Origin: Usitatibacter sp035624355
GTDB taxonomy: Bacteria; Pseudomonadota; Gammaproteobacteria; Burkholderiales; Usitatibacteraceae
Direction: 5' to 3'
Assembly (NCBI GenBank): GCA_035624355.1
Contig: DASPRQ010000097.1
Location: forward strand, 1 to 6,436
Length of the DNA: 6,436 nt
Program-made: the position numbers and the translations under genes
Shown here: piece by piece, positions 1-5,156 of the stretch
How positions within the stretch are numbered: position 1 is the stretch's first letter
How the letters are laid out: each line of letters begins with the position of its first letter
Notes under the pieces: model-generated
What the model saw: only the letters and a program-made list of their open reading frames with translations
Told to the model about the DNA's origin: nothing
Database searches by the model: none

Positions 1-1
1 G

Positions 2-145
2 TTCACGCTGGGCGTGAAGAACGTGCTCGACACCAACCCGCCGAAGACGAACCAGCAGAACACGTTCCAGGTGGGCTACGACCCGTCGTACTACGACGCG
101 CGCGCGCGCTTCGTGTACGGGAGCGTCAAGTACGAGTGGAAGTAA
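2..145 (+). CDS. TonB-dependent outer-membrane receptor, C-terminal end (partial)
   Basis: This is the 3' end of a gene that starts upstream of the window; 47 codons and a TAA stop are visible. The peptide opens with LGVKNVLDTNPP, the late beta-barrel signature of TonB-dependent receptors ('GVKNLFDxxPP' type). It continues with FQVGYDPSYYDARARFVYG and ends in alternating aromatic and charged residues (VKYEWK), as expected for the closing strand of a 22-stranded barrel that is recognised for outer-membrane insertion. The family imports siderophores, cobalamin, sugars or other large substrates using TonB-ExbBD energy. The substrate cannot be told from this fragment because the plug domain is missing. 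The last residue is Lys rather than the usual Phe, a variation that also occurs in this family. A strong terminator follows 25 bp after the stop, so this is the end of its transcript. Confidence 0.85.
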   Translation, partial: FTLGVKNVLDTNPPKTNQQNTFQVGYDPSYYDARARFVYGSVKYEWK

Positions 146-169
146 TTCCCGCAGCAGCAGCATCGCGAG

Positions 170-193
170 AAAGGGGCCGCAAGGCCCCTTTTT
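170..193 (+). terminator. Rho-independent terminator after the TonB-dependent receptor
   Basis: A perfect 9-bp stem, AAAGGGGCC (170-178) with GGCCCCTTT (183-191), is closed by a GCAA tetraloop of the GNRA type (179-182). It runs into five T residues (189-193). The A-tract on the 5' arm would also support termination on the minus strand, though no minus-strand gene ends here. It separates the receptor transcript from thyA. Confidence 0.9.
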
Positions 194-199
194 CGTTGA

Positions 200-207
200 T
201 ATAGAAT
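200..207 (+). promoter_or_regulatory. Possible -10 element for thyA-folA
   Basis: The stretch TATAGAAT contains two overlapping -10-like hexamers, TATAGA (200-205) and TAGAAT (202-207). It is the only AT-rich patch ahead of thyA. Transcription would start near 212-214, leaving an untranslated leader of only about 7-9 nt. No -35 hexamer of good quality lies 16-18 bp upstream, because that region is the terminator hairpin. No Shine-Dalgarno sequence is visible before the ATG at 221. The call rests on position and the -10 match only. Confidence 0.4.
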
Positions 208-220
208 CGGCGCACGCCCC

Positions 221-1015
221 ATGAAAGCCTACCTCGACCTGCTTCGCCACGTCCGCGAGCACGGAACGCGCAAGCACGACCGCACCGGCACGGGGACCCT
301 CTCGGTCTTCGGCGCCCAGATGCGGTTCGACCTCGCGGAGCGCTTCCCGCTGCTCACGACGAAGAAGATCCACCTGAAGAGCGTGATCCACGAGCTGCTC
401 TGGTTCCTCAAGGGCAGCACCAACGTCGCCTACCTGCGCGAGAACGGCGTGACGATCTGGGACGAGTGGGCCGACGCCCGGGGGGAGCTCGGCCCCGTCT
501 ACGGCTACCAGTGGCGCTCGTGGCCCGCCCCGGACGGCCGGCACATCGACCAGATCGCGCAGGTCCTCGCGCAGATCCGGGCGAACCCCGATTCGCGCCG
601 CCTCGTCGTCTCCGCCTGGAACGTGGCCGACATCCCGCGCATGGCGCTCGCCCCCTGCCACGCCCTCTTCCAGTTCTACGTGGCGGATGGGAGGCTCTCC
701 TGCCAGCTCTACCAGAGGAGCGCCGACATGTTCCTCGGCGTGCCGTTCAACATCGCCTCCTACGCCCTGCTCACGCGGATGGTGGCCCAGGTGACGGGTC
801 TCGCTCCCGGCGAGTTCATCCTCACGCTGGGGGACGCGCACCTCTACCTCAACCACCTCGAGCAGGCCGACGAGCAGCTCTCGCGCACGGCGCGGACGCT
901 TCCCGTGATGAGGCTCAACCCCGTGGTGAAGGATCTCTTCGCCTTCCGCTACGAGGACTTCACCCTCGAGGGCTACGACCCCTATCCGGCGATCCGCGCC
1001 CCGATCGCGGTCTAG
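221..1015 (+). CDS. thyA: Thymidylate synthase
   Basis: The gene encodes 264 residues, the same length as E. coli ThyA and collinear with it. ThyA transfers and reduces the methylene group of 5,10-methylene-tetrahydrofolate onto dUMP, giving dTMP and dihydrofolate in the cytoplasm. Visible landmarks include the phosphate-binding R21 in DRTGTGT and the E58/W80 region (HELLWFLKG, TIWDEWAD). The nucleophile C146 is in LAPCH. QRS(A)D around R166-D169, N177 in PFNIASYALL, and H207/Y209 in DAHLYLNH are also present. The C-terminus (APIAV) closes over the active site as in the family. E. coli C168 is Ala here, which is not a catalytic change. The ATG is chosen because it aligns exactly with the E. 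coli N-terminus, although no Shine-Dalgarno sequence precedes it. folA begins 2 bp after the stop, so the two are almost certainly co-transcribed and translationally coupled. Confidence 0.98.
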   Translation: MKAYLDLLRHVREHGTRKHDRTGTGTLSVFGAQMRFDLAERFPLLTTKKIHLKSVIHELLWFLKGSTNVAYLRENGVTIWDEWADARGELGPVYGYQWRSWPAPDGRHIDQIAQVLAQIRANPDSRRLVVSAWNVADIPRMALAPCHALFQFYVADGRLSCQLYQRSADMFLGVPFNIASYALLTRMVAQVTGLAPGEFILTLGDAHLYLNHLEQADEQLSRTARTLPVMRLNPVVKDLFAFRYEDFTLEGYDPYPAIRAPIAV

Positions 1016-1017
1016 CC

Positions 1018-1512
1018 ATGCGGCGCTCGATCGTGGTCGCCGTCGCGCGCAACGGCGTCATCGGCCGCGACAACCGCCTGCCGTGGCACCTGCCCGACGA
1101 CCTCGCCCATTTCAAACGGATCACGATGGGGCATCCCGTCGTCATGGGCCGCCGGACCTACGAATCCATCGGCAGGCCGCTGCCCGGGCGCCTCAACATC
1201 GTGGTGAGCCGCAATCCCGACTTCCGGGCCCCCGGATGCATAGTGGTCCCATCCCTGGAAGACGCCTGGAGGGCCGCAGGAGACGCGGACGATGCCTTCG
1301 TGATCGGGGGCACGTCCCTCTTCGAGGCGGCGCTGGCGAGCGCCGACGTGATCCACCTCACCGAGGTGGAGGCCGACGTGGAAGGCGACACTTACCTCCC
1401 GCCGTTCGACCGCGGCTCCTGGCGCGAGACGGAGGTTTCCAGGCACGCGGCCGACGCGCGCCACGCCTATCCCTTCCGGATCCTGCGCCTGGAACGTCGC
1501 AAGGCCTCCTGA
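1018..1512 (+). CDS. folA: Dihydrofolate reductase
   Basis: The product has 164 residues, a normal length for a chromosomal DHFR. It reduces dihydrofolate to tetrahydrofolate with NADPH, regenerating the cofactor that ThyA oxidises. The substrate-binding acid is D28 in LPWHLPDDLAHFKR (equivalent to E. coli D27), with W23 beside it. NADPH contacts are seen in MGRRTYESIGRPLPGR (residues 43-58) and in FVIGG (94-98). The conserved Thr of the HLTEVEADVEGDT segment is T115. Strand order and the C-terminal FRILRLERR match the family. The ATG lies 2 bp past the thyA stop without a clear ribosome-binding site, which suggests coupling to thyA translation. The same reading frame stays open upstream through thyA, but only this start gives a DHFR N-terminus. 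The intact Asp and active-site residues give no sign of a trimethoprim-resistant type. Confidence 0.97.
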   Translation: MRRSIVVAVARNGVIGRDNRLPWHLPDDLAHFKRITMGHPVVMGRRTYESIGRPLPGRLNIVVSRNPDFRAPGCIVVPSLEDAWRAAGDADDAFVIGGTSLFEAALASADVIHLTEVEADVEGDTYLPPFDRGSWRETEVSRHAADARHAYPFRILRLERRKAS

Positions 1513-1532
1513 GGCCCGGCGAGGCCCTATTT
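1503..1532. terminator. Weak hairpin between convergent folA and the lipoprotein gene
   Basis: GGCCTC (1503-1508) can pair with GAGGCC at 1521-1526 across a 12-nt loop, or partly with the nearer GAGGCC copy at 1511-1516. On the + strand it is followed by CTATTTG, a poor T-tract. It overlaps the folA stop codon and ends at the lipoprotein stop. It sits in the only 14 bp between two convergent genes, where a shared terminator would be expected. The weak tract keeps this tentative. Confidence 0.3.
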
Positions 1533-2018
1533 GACGTGGTCCCGCTGCAGGCGGACCGCGATCTTGCTCACCACGATTCCCTCGGGGTCGAAGGTCACGG
1601 AGAAGTCGGAGGTGTACCCCCAGGTGTCCACGTACCGGTAGGTCCAGGCGAGGTTGCCCGTGGGGAACCTCATCGTTTCGCCCGGCGGGCCGATGAGGCG
1701 CAGCACTTCGTCCTTCGTCTGGCCCTCGTGGATGGCCTGGAAGTGCGAGTCGTCGAGCACCTGGTCGATGCTCTCGAGCATCCCGTGCGAATCGACCCGT
1801 GCGATGAACGTCTGGGTGCCGAGGGGGCCCTTGGGATAGATGAGCAAGCGGCCCCCTGCCGGCTCCGCGAGCTCGAGCCCGGGGGGCCCCATCTGGCGGC
1901 GCACGTCATCCGCCGTCGAGGATCCGGGGCGCAGCCCGGCGCCGCTGTAGGCGGCGCAGCCGGCCAGCGCGATCGCGAGGGCGATAGGGGCGAGGAACGA
2001 TGTGTGGATCCGGCTCAT
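1527..2018 (-). CDS. Lipoprotein with duplicated BamE/SmpA-like motif
   Basis: This is a 163-residue predicted lipoprotein. A short signal peptide (residues 1-20) ends in the lipobox LAGC with the acylated Cys at 21. Residues 22-23 are Ala-Ala, with no Asp at +2, so outer-membrane sorting by Lol is likely. The mature part carries two related segments, GSSTADDVRRQMGPP (32-46) and GQTKDEVLRLIGPP (99-112). Both match the 'GxTxxEVxxxxGxP' helix-turn motif of BamE/SmpA/OmlA folds. A strand-rich segment follows (AWTYRY ... DFSVTFDPEGIVVSKI), typical of that fold. The ATG at 2018 is preceded by GGAGG with 5-nt spacing, and the lipobox position confirms the start; the open frame further upstream is not coding. 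It is probably not BamE itself, which has a single motif. Periplasmic envelope function is inferred and the precise role is unknown. Confidence 0.85.
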   Translation of the reverse strand: MSRIHTSFLAPIALAIALAGCAAYSGAGLRPGSSTADDVRRQMGPPGLELAEPAGGRLLIYPKGPLGTQTFIARVDSHGMLESIDQVLDDSHFQAIHEGQTKDEVLRLIGPPGETMRFPTGNLAWTYRYVDTWGYTSDFSVTFDPEGIVVSKIAVRLQRDHVK

Positions 2019-2023
2019 GGTGC

Positions 2024-2028
2024 CCTCC
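2024..2028 (-). promoter_or_regulatory. Shine-Dalgarno site of the lipoprotein gene
   Basis: Read on the minus strand, GGAGG stands 5 nt before the ATG at 2018. It decides the start of this gene against the much longer open frame that continues upstream. I see no convincing -35/-10 pair for either gene in the 150-bp divergent gap 2019-2168. That gap is very GC-rich. Confidence 0.75.
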
Positions 2029-2168
2029 AGCAAGAGGCCGGGCGCGCGAAGTGCGCTCCCGATTGTCCACGCTAACAACGCCGGGCAGGCTCCCCTTCCC
2101 GCCCCGACGCTCCGGTCCGGGCGCGCCCACGGCGGAACCGGCGCCGCCGTCGGTGTCCAACGGCGATC

Positions 2169-3107
2169 ATGCGAGTCTTCGTCGCGGGCGCCACCGGCGC
2201 GCTCGGAAGGGCCCTGGTGCCGCAGTTGCTCGAAGCCGGCCACGAGGTGGTGGGACTCGCCCGCGACGCCTCCAGGGGCGCGCTGCTCGAGCGCTGGGGC
2301 GCACGGGCGGCGGTCGCCAATCCCTTCGACCGCGAGGCCCTGATCGCGGCGGTGCGGCATGCGGGCGCCGAGGTCGTCCTCCACCAGCTCACGGCGCTCG
2401 CCGGCAACATCGAATTCCGGAACCTCGACGGGCATTTCGAGCGCACGAACCGCATGCGCACCGAGGTCACGCAATCGCTGCTCGCCGCGGCGCGCCTCGT
2501 CCGCGCGCGCCTGTTCGTCGCGCAGAGCTATTGCGGCTGGCCCTACGCGCGCGAGGGCGGCCCCGTGAAGACCGAGGAGGATCCCCTCGACCGCGACCCG
2601 CCGGCCGCCTTCGGCAGGACCCTCGCCGCGATCCGCTACCTCGAGGAAGCGGTCCAGTCGAGCCACGACCTGCCCGCCATCGCGCTGCGCTACGGCTCTT
2701 TCTACGGGCCCGGGACGAGCATCGCCCGCGAAGGCTCCGTGGTCGCGCTCCTTCGCGCGCAGAGGCTCCCCATCGTGGGCGACGGCGCCGGGATCTGGTC
2801 GTTCATCCAAGTCGAGGACGCGGCGCGCGCCACTCTCGCGGCGATAGCGCGCGGTACCCCGGGAATCTACAACGTGGTGGACGACGAGCCGGCGCCCGTC
2901 TCGGAATGGCTGCCCGCGCTCGCGGCGTCCGTGGGCGCCGAGCCGCCCTCCCATATGCCGGCGTGGCTCGGCTGGATCCTGATGGGCGAGGGAGGCGTCT
3001 CGATGATGACGCGCATCCGCGGCGGATCCAACGCGAAGGCGAAGCGCGAGCTCGGATGGCGGCCGGCCTACGCGAGCTGGCGGAAGGGCTTCGTCGAGGG
3101 GCTTTGA
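2169..3107 (+). CDS. NAD(P)-binding SDR-superfamily epimerase/reductase-like protein
   Basis: The product has 312 residues with a Rossmann fold. The N-terminal FVAGATGALG gives the dinucleotide motif G7-x-x-G10-x-x-G13. R32 after the second strand (GLAR) suggests NADP(H) preference. LRYGSFYGPG (173-182) and the late SFIQVEDAARATLAA and GIYNVVDDEPAPVSEWL segments are hallmarks of extended SDRs such as sugar-nucleotide epimerases and reductases. The canonical catalytic Y-x-x-x-K is replaced: the aligned place in PPAAFGRTLAAIRYLEEAV reads F148-x-x-x-L152. A Ser-Tyr (S120-Y121) remains in AQSYCGWPYA. It is therefore better called an atypical or extended SDR of unknown substrate than a proven epimerase. 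The ATG at 2169 places the Gly motif at the usual position, but the ribosome-binding site is weak. It stands alone, divergent from the lipoprotein gene, and is followed by a hairpin at 3122-3142. Confidence 0.85.
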   Translation: MRVFVAGATGALGRALVPQLLEAGHEVVGLARDASRGALLERWGARAAVANPFDREALIAAVRHAGAEVVLHQLTALAGNIEFRNLDGHFERTNRMRTEVTQSLLAAARLVRARLFVAQSYCGWPYAREGGPVKTEEDPLDRDPPAAFGRTLAAIRYLEEAVQSSHDLPAIALRYGSFYGPGTSIAREGSVVALLRAQRLPIVGDGAGIWSFIQVEDAARATLAAIARGTPGIYNVVDDEPAPVSEWLPALAASVGAEPPSHMPAWLGWILMGEGGVSMMTRIRGGSNAKAKRELGWRPAYASWRKGFVEGL

Positions 3108-3121
3108 CGCCGCGATGCGGG

Positions 3122-3149
3122 GCCGTTCGATCACCGAACGGCGTTGTTT
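3122..3149 (+). terminator. Hairpin after the SDR gene, likely terminator
   Basis: A perfect 8-bp stem, GCCGTTCG (3122-3129) with CGAACGGC (3135-3142), has a 5-nt loop. On the + strand it is followed by GTTGTTT, a moderate U-tract. It lies 14 bp after the SDR stop. It is also just beyond the 3' end of the tRNA gene on the minus strand, where it could help end or trim that transcript, although no T-run follows in that direction. Confidence 0.55.
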
Positions 3150-3224
3150 GGTAGGGCGTGGCGGATTCGAACCGCCGACCAACGGATTAAAAGTCCGCTG
3201 CTCTACCAGCTGAGCTAACGCCCC
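3149..3224 (-). tRNA. tRNA-Lys (anticodon UUU)
   Basis: The 76-nt minus-strand sequence folds into a full cloverleaf. The acceptor stem is GGGGCGU/ACGCCCU, with a G1-U72 wobble. The D arm is GCUCAGCUGGUAGAGC. The anticodon stem is GCGGA/UCCGU with loop CUUUUAA, giving anticodon UUU (3191-3189). The variable loop is UGGUC and the T arm is GGCGG-UUCGAAU-CCGCC. The discriminator base is A73 and the 3' CCA is encoded (3151-3149). It decodes AAA/AAG lysine codons. Bacterial tRNA-Lys(UUU) normally carries a 2-thio-modified U34. A near-consensus promoter lies directly upstream, so the gene is transcribed on its own rather than only by read-through from the transporter gene. Confidence 0.97.
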
Positions 3225-3237
3225 GGAAAAAACGGAA

Positions 3238-3267
3238 ATTATATCGTCCCGCGCGAAAGGGGGTCAA
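3238..3267 (-). promoter_or_regulatory. Sigma70 promoter of tRNA-Lys
   Basis: On the minus strand, TTGACC (3267-3262) is followed after an 18-bp spacer by a perfect TATAAT (3243-3238). Transcription should start near 3231, only about 6 nt before the mature tRNA 5' end at 3224. It is the best promoter in the window, as expected for a stable-RNA gene, and it falls in the gap after the transporter stop codon. Confidence 0.85.
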
Positions 3268-3285
3268 CGAAACGGCCGCCTTCGC

Positions 3286-4407
3286 TCAGCCTTCGCGCAT
3301 CATCCTCCAGTACTGCCATTTCATCGTGAGCGCGGCGCCCGTGACGATCGAGGCGAACGTGAGGATCGAGCCGAGGGCGAGCGTCGAGAACCCCGTGATG
3401 CCCTGGCCGATCGTGCATCCGAGCGCCGTCACGCCGCCGAACCCCATGAGGATTCCCCCCACGATGTGGTTCGCCGTGTCGCCGGGACCGGCGAATCCCT
3501 CCCAGCGGAACGTCCGCGAGGCGAGCGCGTAGGCGGCCGATCCCGCGAGGATGCCGAGCGCCGCCGCGACGCCGAACGTGACGACGAGCGACTGGTCCGT
3601 CCACAGCAGGAGGAGCTCGAGGAGGTAGGCGACGGGGGCCACGAACGAGAACGACTCCATCGCGTGGCTGTTGGTGGCGAAGAAGACCGTCTCCAGGGTA
3701 TCCGGATTCTCGCCGTAGCCGATGTGCCCGCTCACGTACCAGCCGCCCACCACGACCAGGCCCACGACGACGCCGCCGAGGATGTGGTCGAAGCTCCGGC
3801 GGAACTCCCGGTCCTTGAAGACGAAGACGAGGAGCCCGATCGCGACCGCGGCGGCGACCGCGATCTCCGCGGTGCGCGCGCCCAGCCCCGTGGCCGCGGC
3901 GAGCAGCGTCGGGAGGTCCTGCCGCGCGATGCCGTGCGCGGAGAGGTTCGTGGACACCACGTCGATCCAGCGCGTGCGCCAGAGCGCGAAGAGCCCCTTG
4001 AGCGTCATGTACGCCGAGGCGCCGAGGAAGACGAGCACGACGACCGACTTGAGGTTCCCGGCCCCCGCGCGGATGAGCGTCTTGCTGCCGCAGCCCGAGC
4101 CCAGCGTCATGCCGACGCCGAAAAACAGCCCGCCCACGATGTAGGAGAGCCACGTGACGTTGGCGCGCGTGTAGAACGTCTTCCCGAGGTCGATGAGCCC
4201 CGCGAGCTGCAGCGCGTGGGTGCCGATGATCGCCACGGCGATGGCGAGGAGCCACATGCGCATGCGCGCCCAGCTGCCCATGTTGACCACGTCGGAGACG
4301 GCGCCCATGGTGCAGAAATTCGTGCGGTTGGCCACGGCGCCGAAGACGAATGCCAGGGCGAATGCGCTCCACGCGACGACCGCGTCCAGGTGTGACGTGC
4401 TGCCCAC
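3286..4407 (-). CDS. YeeE/YedE-family transporter, probable thiosulfate importer
   Basis: This is a 373-residue polytopic inner-membrane protein with about nine or ten hydrophobic segments. It matches the YeeE/YedE family (formerly DUF395), whose structurally studied member takes up thiosulfate through a path lined by conserved cysteines. The protein has only three cysteines, each in a conserved family motif: C32 in NRTNFCTMGAVSD, C106 in GMTLGSGCGSKTL and C331 in VTALGCTIGQG. The two halves (around residues 86-113 and 315-338) share the G-G-L/I-x-x-G-x-G pattern of the family's internal repeat. The start is GTG at 4407, chosen for the strong GGAGGAGGA site just before it; later Met codons would cut the first membrane helix. 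No TusA/YeeD-type sulfurtransferase is fused or adjacent. It follows queC on the same strand after 61 bp. Thiosulfate as substrate is inferred; some relatives may handle other sulfur or selenium species. Confidence 0.88.
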   Translation of the reverse strand: MGSTSHLDAVVAWSAFALAFVFGAVANRTNFCTMGAVSDVVNMGSWARMRMWLLAIAVAIIGTHALQLAGLIDLGKTFYTRANVTWLSYIVGGLFFGVGMTLGSGCGSKTLIRAGAGNLKSVVVLVFLGASAYMTLKGLFALWRTRWIDVVSTNLSAHGIARQDLPTLLAAATGLGARTAEIAVAAAVAIGLLVFVFKDREFRRSFDHILGGVVVGLVVVGGWYVSGHIGYGENPDTLETVFFATNSHAMESFSFVAPVAYLLELLLLWTDQSLVVTFGVAAALGILAGSAAYALASRTFRWEGFAGPGDTANHIVGGILMGFGGVTALGCTIGQGITGFSTLALGSILTFASIVTGAALTMKWQYWRMMREG

Positions 4408-4410
4408 TTC

Positions 4411-4438
4411 TCCTCCTCCGGGTTATCCCGGCATTCTA
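4411..4438 (-). promoter_or_regulatory. Ribosome-binding site, small hairpin and -10-like box before the transporter gene
   Basis: Read on the minus strand, a TAGAAT box (4438-4433) precedes an inverted repeat, CCGGG (4431-4427) with CCCGG (4422-4418) around a 4-nt loop. This leads directly into GGAGGAGGA (4419-4411) and, 3 nt later, the GTG start. The ribosome-binding site is clear. The promoter is tentative because no good -35 lies 16-18 bp upstream. The short hairpin touches the first bases of the Shine-Dalgarno sequence. Confidence 0.5.
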
Positions 4439-4468
4439 CCGTGCGCCGGCGCGCTTCCCCGGGCCGCG

Positions 4469-5146
4469 TCACGCGACCGCGCGATAGCGGGTGGGATCGG
4501 CAAGCCCCGCGGCCCGGAAGCCCTCGCGGCGCAAGCGGCAGGCGTCGCATCGCCCGCAGGCGCGCCCCTCGGCGTCGGCCTCGTAGCACGACACCGTGAG
4601 CGAGAAATCGACGCCCAACTCGTGCCCGCGCCGCACGATCTCGGCCTTCGACATGCGCACGATGGGCGCCTCGATCGCGAGCGGCGATCCCTCCACCGCG
4701 CGCTTCGTCGCGAGGTTCGCGAGGCGCTCGAAGGCCGCAAGGAACTCGGGGCGGCAGTCCGGGTAGCCCGAGTAATCCACGGCGTTCGCGCCCGTGAAGA
4801 TCGCGTCGGACCCGGTCACCTCGGCATAGGCGAGCGCCAGGGCGAGGAAGACGGTGTTGCGCGCGGGAACGTACGTCACCGGGATGCCCCGGGTCGGGGC
4901 GTGGGGAACCGCGATCGAGGGATCGGTGAGCGCCGAGCCGCCGAAGGCCGCGAGGTCGACGTGGACGATCCGGTGCTCGGCCGCTCCCAGGGCGCGGGCG
5001 ACGCGCGAGGCGGCCTCGAGCTCGGCGCGGTGGCGCTGCCCGTAGTCCACGGACAACGCATGGCAGCGCCAGCCGTCCGCGACGGCCATGGCGAGCACGG
5101 TGGCCGAATCGAGCCCTCCGGAGACGAGGACGACCGAGCGCTTCAC
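4469..5146 (-). CDS. queC: 7-cyano-7-deazaguanine (preQ0) synthase
   Basis: The product has 225 residues, the usual QueC length. QueC uses ATP and ammonia to convert 7-carboxy-7-deazaguanine to preQ0, the precursor of queuosine at position 34 of the GUN-anticodon tRNAs. The PP-loop for adenylation is SGGLDS (9-14). LSVDYGQRHRAEL (31-43) and YVPARNTVFLALALAYAE (92-109) are conserved family blocks, as is TGANAVDYSGYPDCRPEF. The zinc site is formed by C187, C197, C200 and C203 near the C-terminus. The start is GTG at 5146, which gives the normal KRSVVLVSGGLDS N-terminus. It lies 10 bp after the cpoB stop with no good Shine-Dalgarno, so it is probably translated by coupling within the tol-pal operon. 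queE, which often sits between cpoB and queC in related bacteria, is absent here. Confidence 0.97.
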   Translation of the reverse strand: MKRSVVLVSGGLDSATVLAMAVADGWRCHALSVDYGQRHRAELEAASRVARALGAAEHRIVHVDLAAFGGSALTDPSIAVPHAPTRGIPVTYVPARNTVFLALALAYAEVTGSDAIFTGANAVDYSGYPDCRPEFLAAFERLANLATKRAVEGSPLAIEAPIVRMSKAEIVRRGHELGVDFSLTVSCYEADAEGRACGRCDACRLRREGFRAAGLADPTRYRAVA

Positions 5147-5156
5147 CGCGCGAAGG

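Noticed and set aside
466..1017. Long open frame running through thyA and joining the folA frame
   Set aside because: It is an Arg/Pro/Gly-rich shadow of thyA caused by high GC. The part before 1018 resembles no protein, while the thyA frame is perfectly conserved. It is not a fused ThyA-DHFR gene.
2145..2165. Inverted repeat CGCCGT/ACGGCG just before the SDR start codon
   Set aside because: A 6-bp stem with a 9-nt loop is expected by chance in such GC-rich sequence, and nothing else suggests a riboswitch or attenuator.
2019..3182. Upstream extension of the lipoprotein frame on the minus strand, giving a 551-residue protein
   Set aside because: The extra 388 residues are antisense to the SDR gene and very Arg/Ala/Gly-rich. 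The lipobox and Shine-Dalgarno at 2018-2028 fix the true start.
3149..3224. tRNA-Lys as an integration site with an attached element
   Set aside because: No integrase, no partial repeat of the tRNA 3' end and no mobile genes are visible on either side within the window.
3239..4395. Long open frames overlapping the YeeE/YedE gene on both strands
   Set aside because: Their translations are Arg/His/Glu-rich, without membrane segments or motifs. The transporter frame alone gives conserved helices and Cys motifs.
4441..4454. Palindromic GCGCCGGCGC between queC and the transporter gene, as a terminator
   Set aside because: It has no usable loop and no T-tract, so I do not call it a terminator; queC and the transporter may be co-transcribed.
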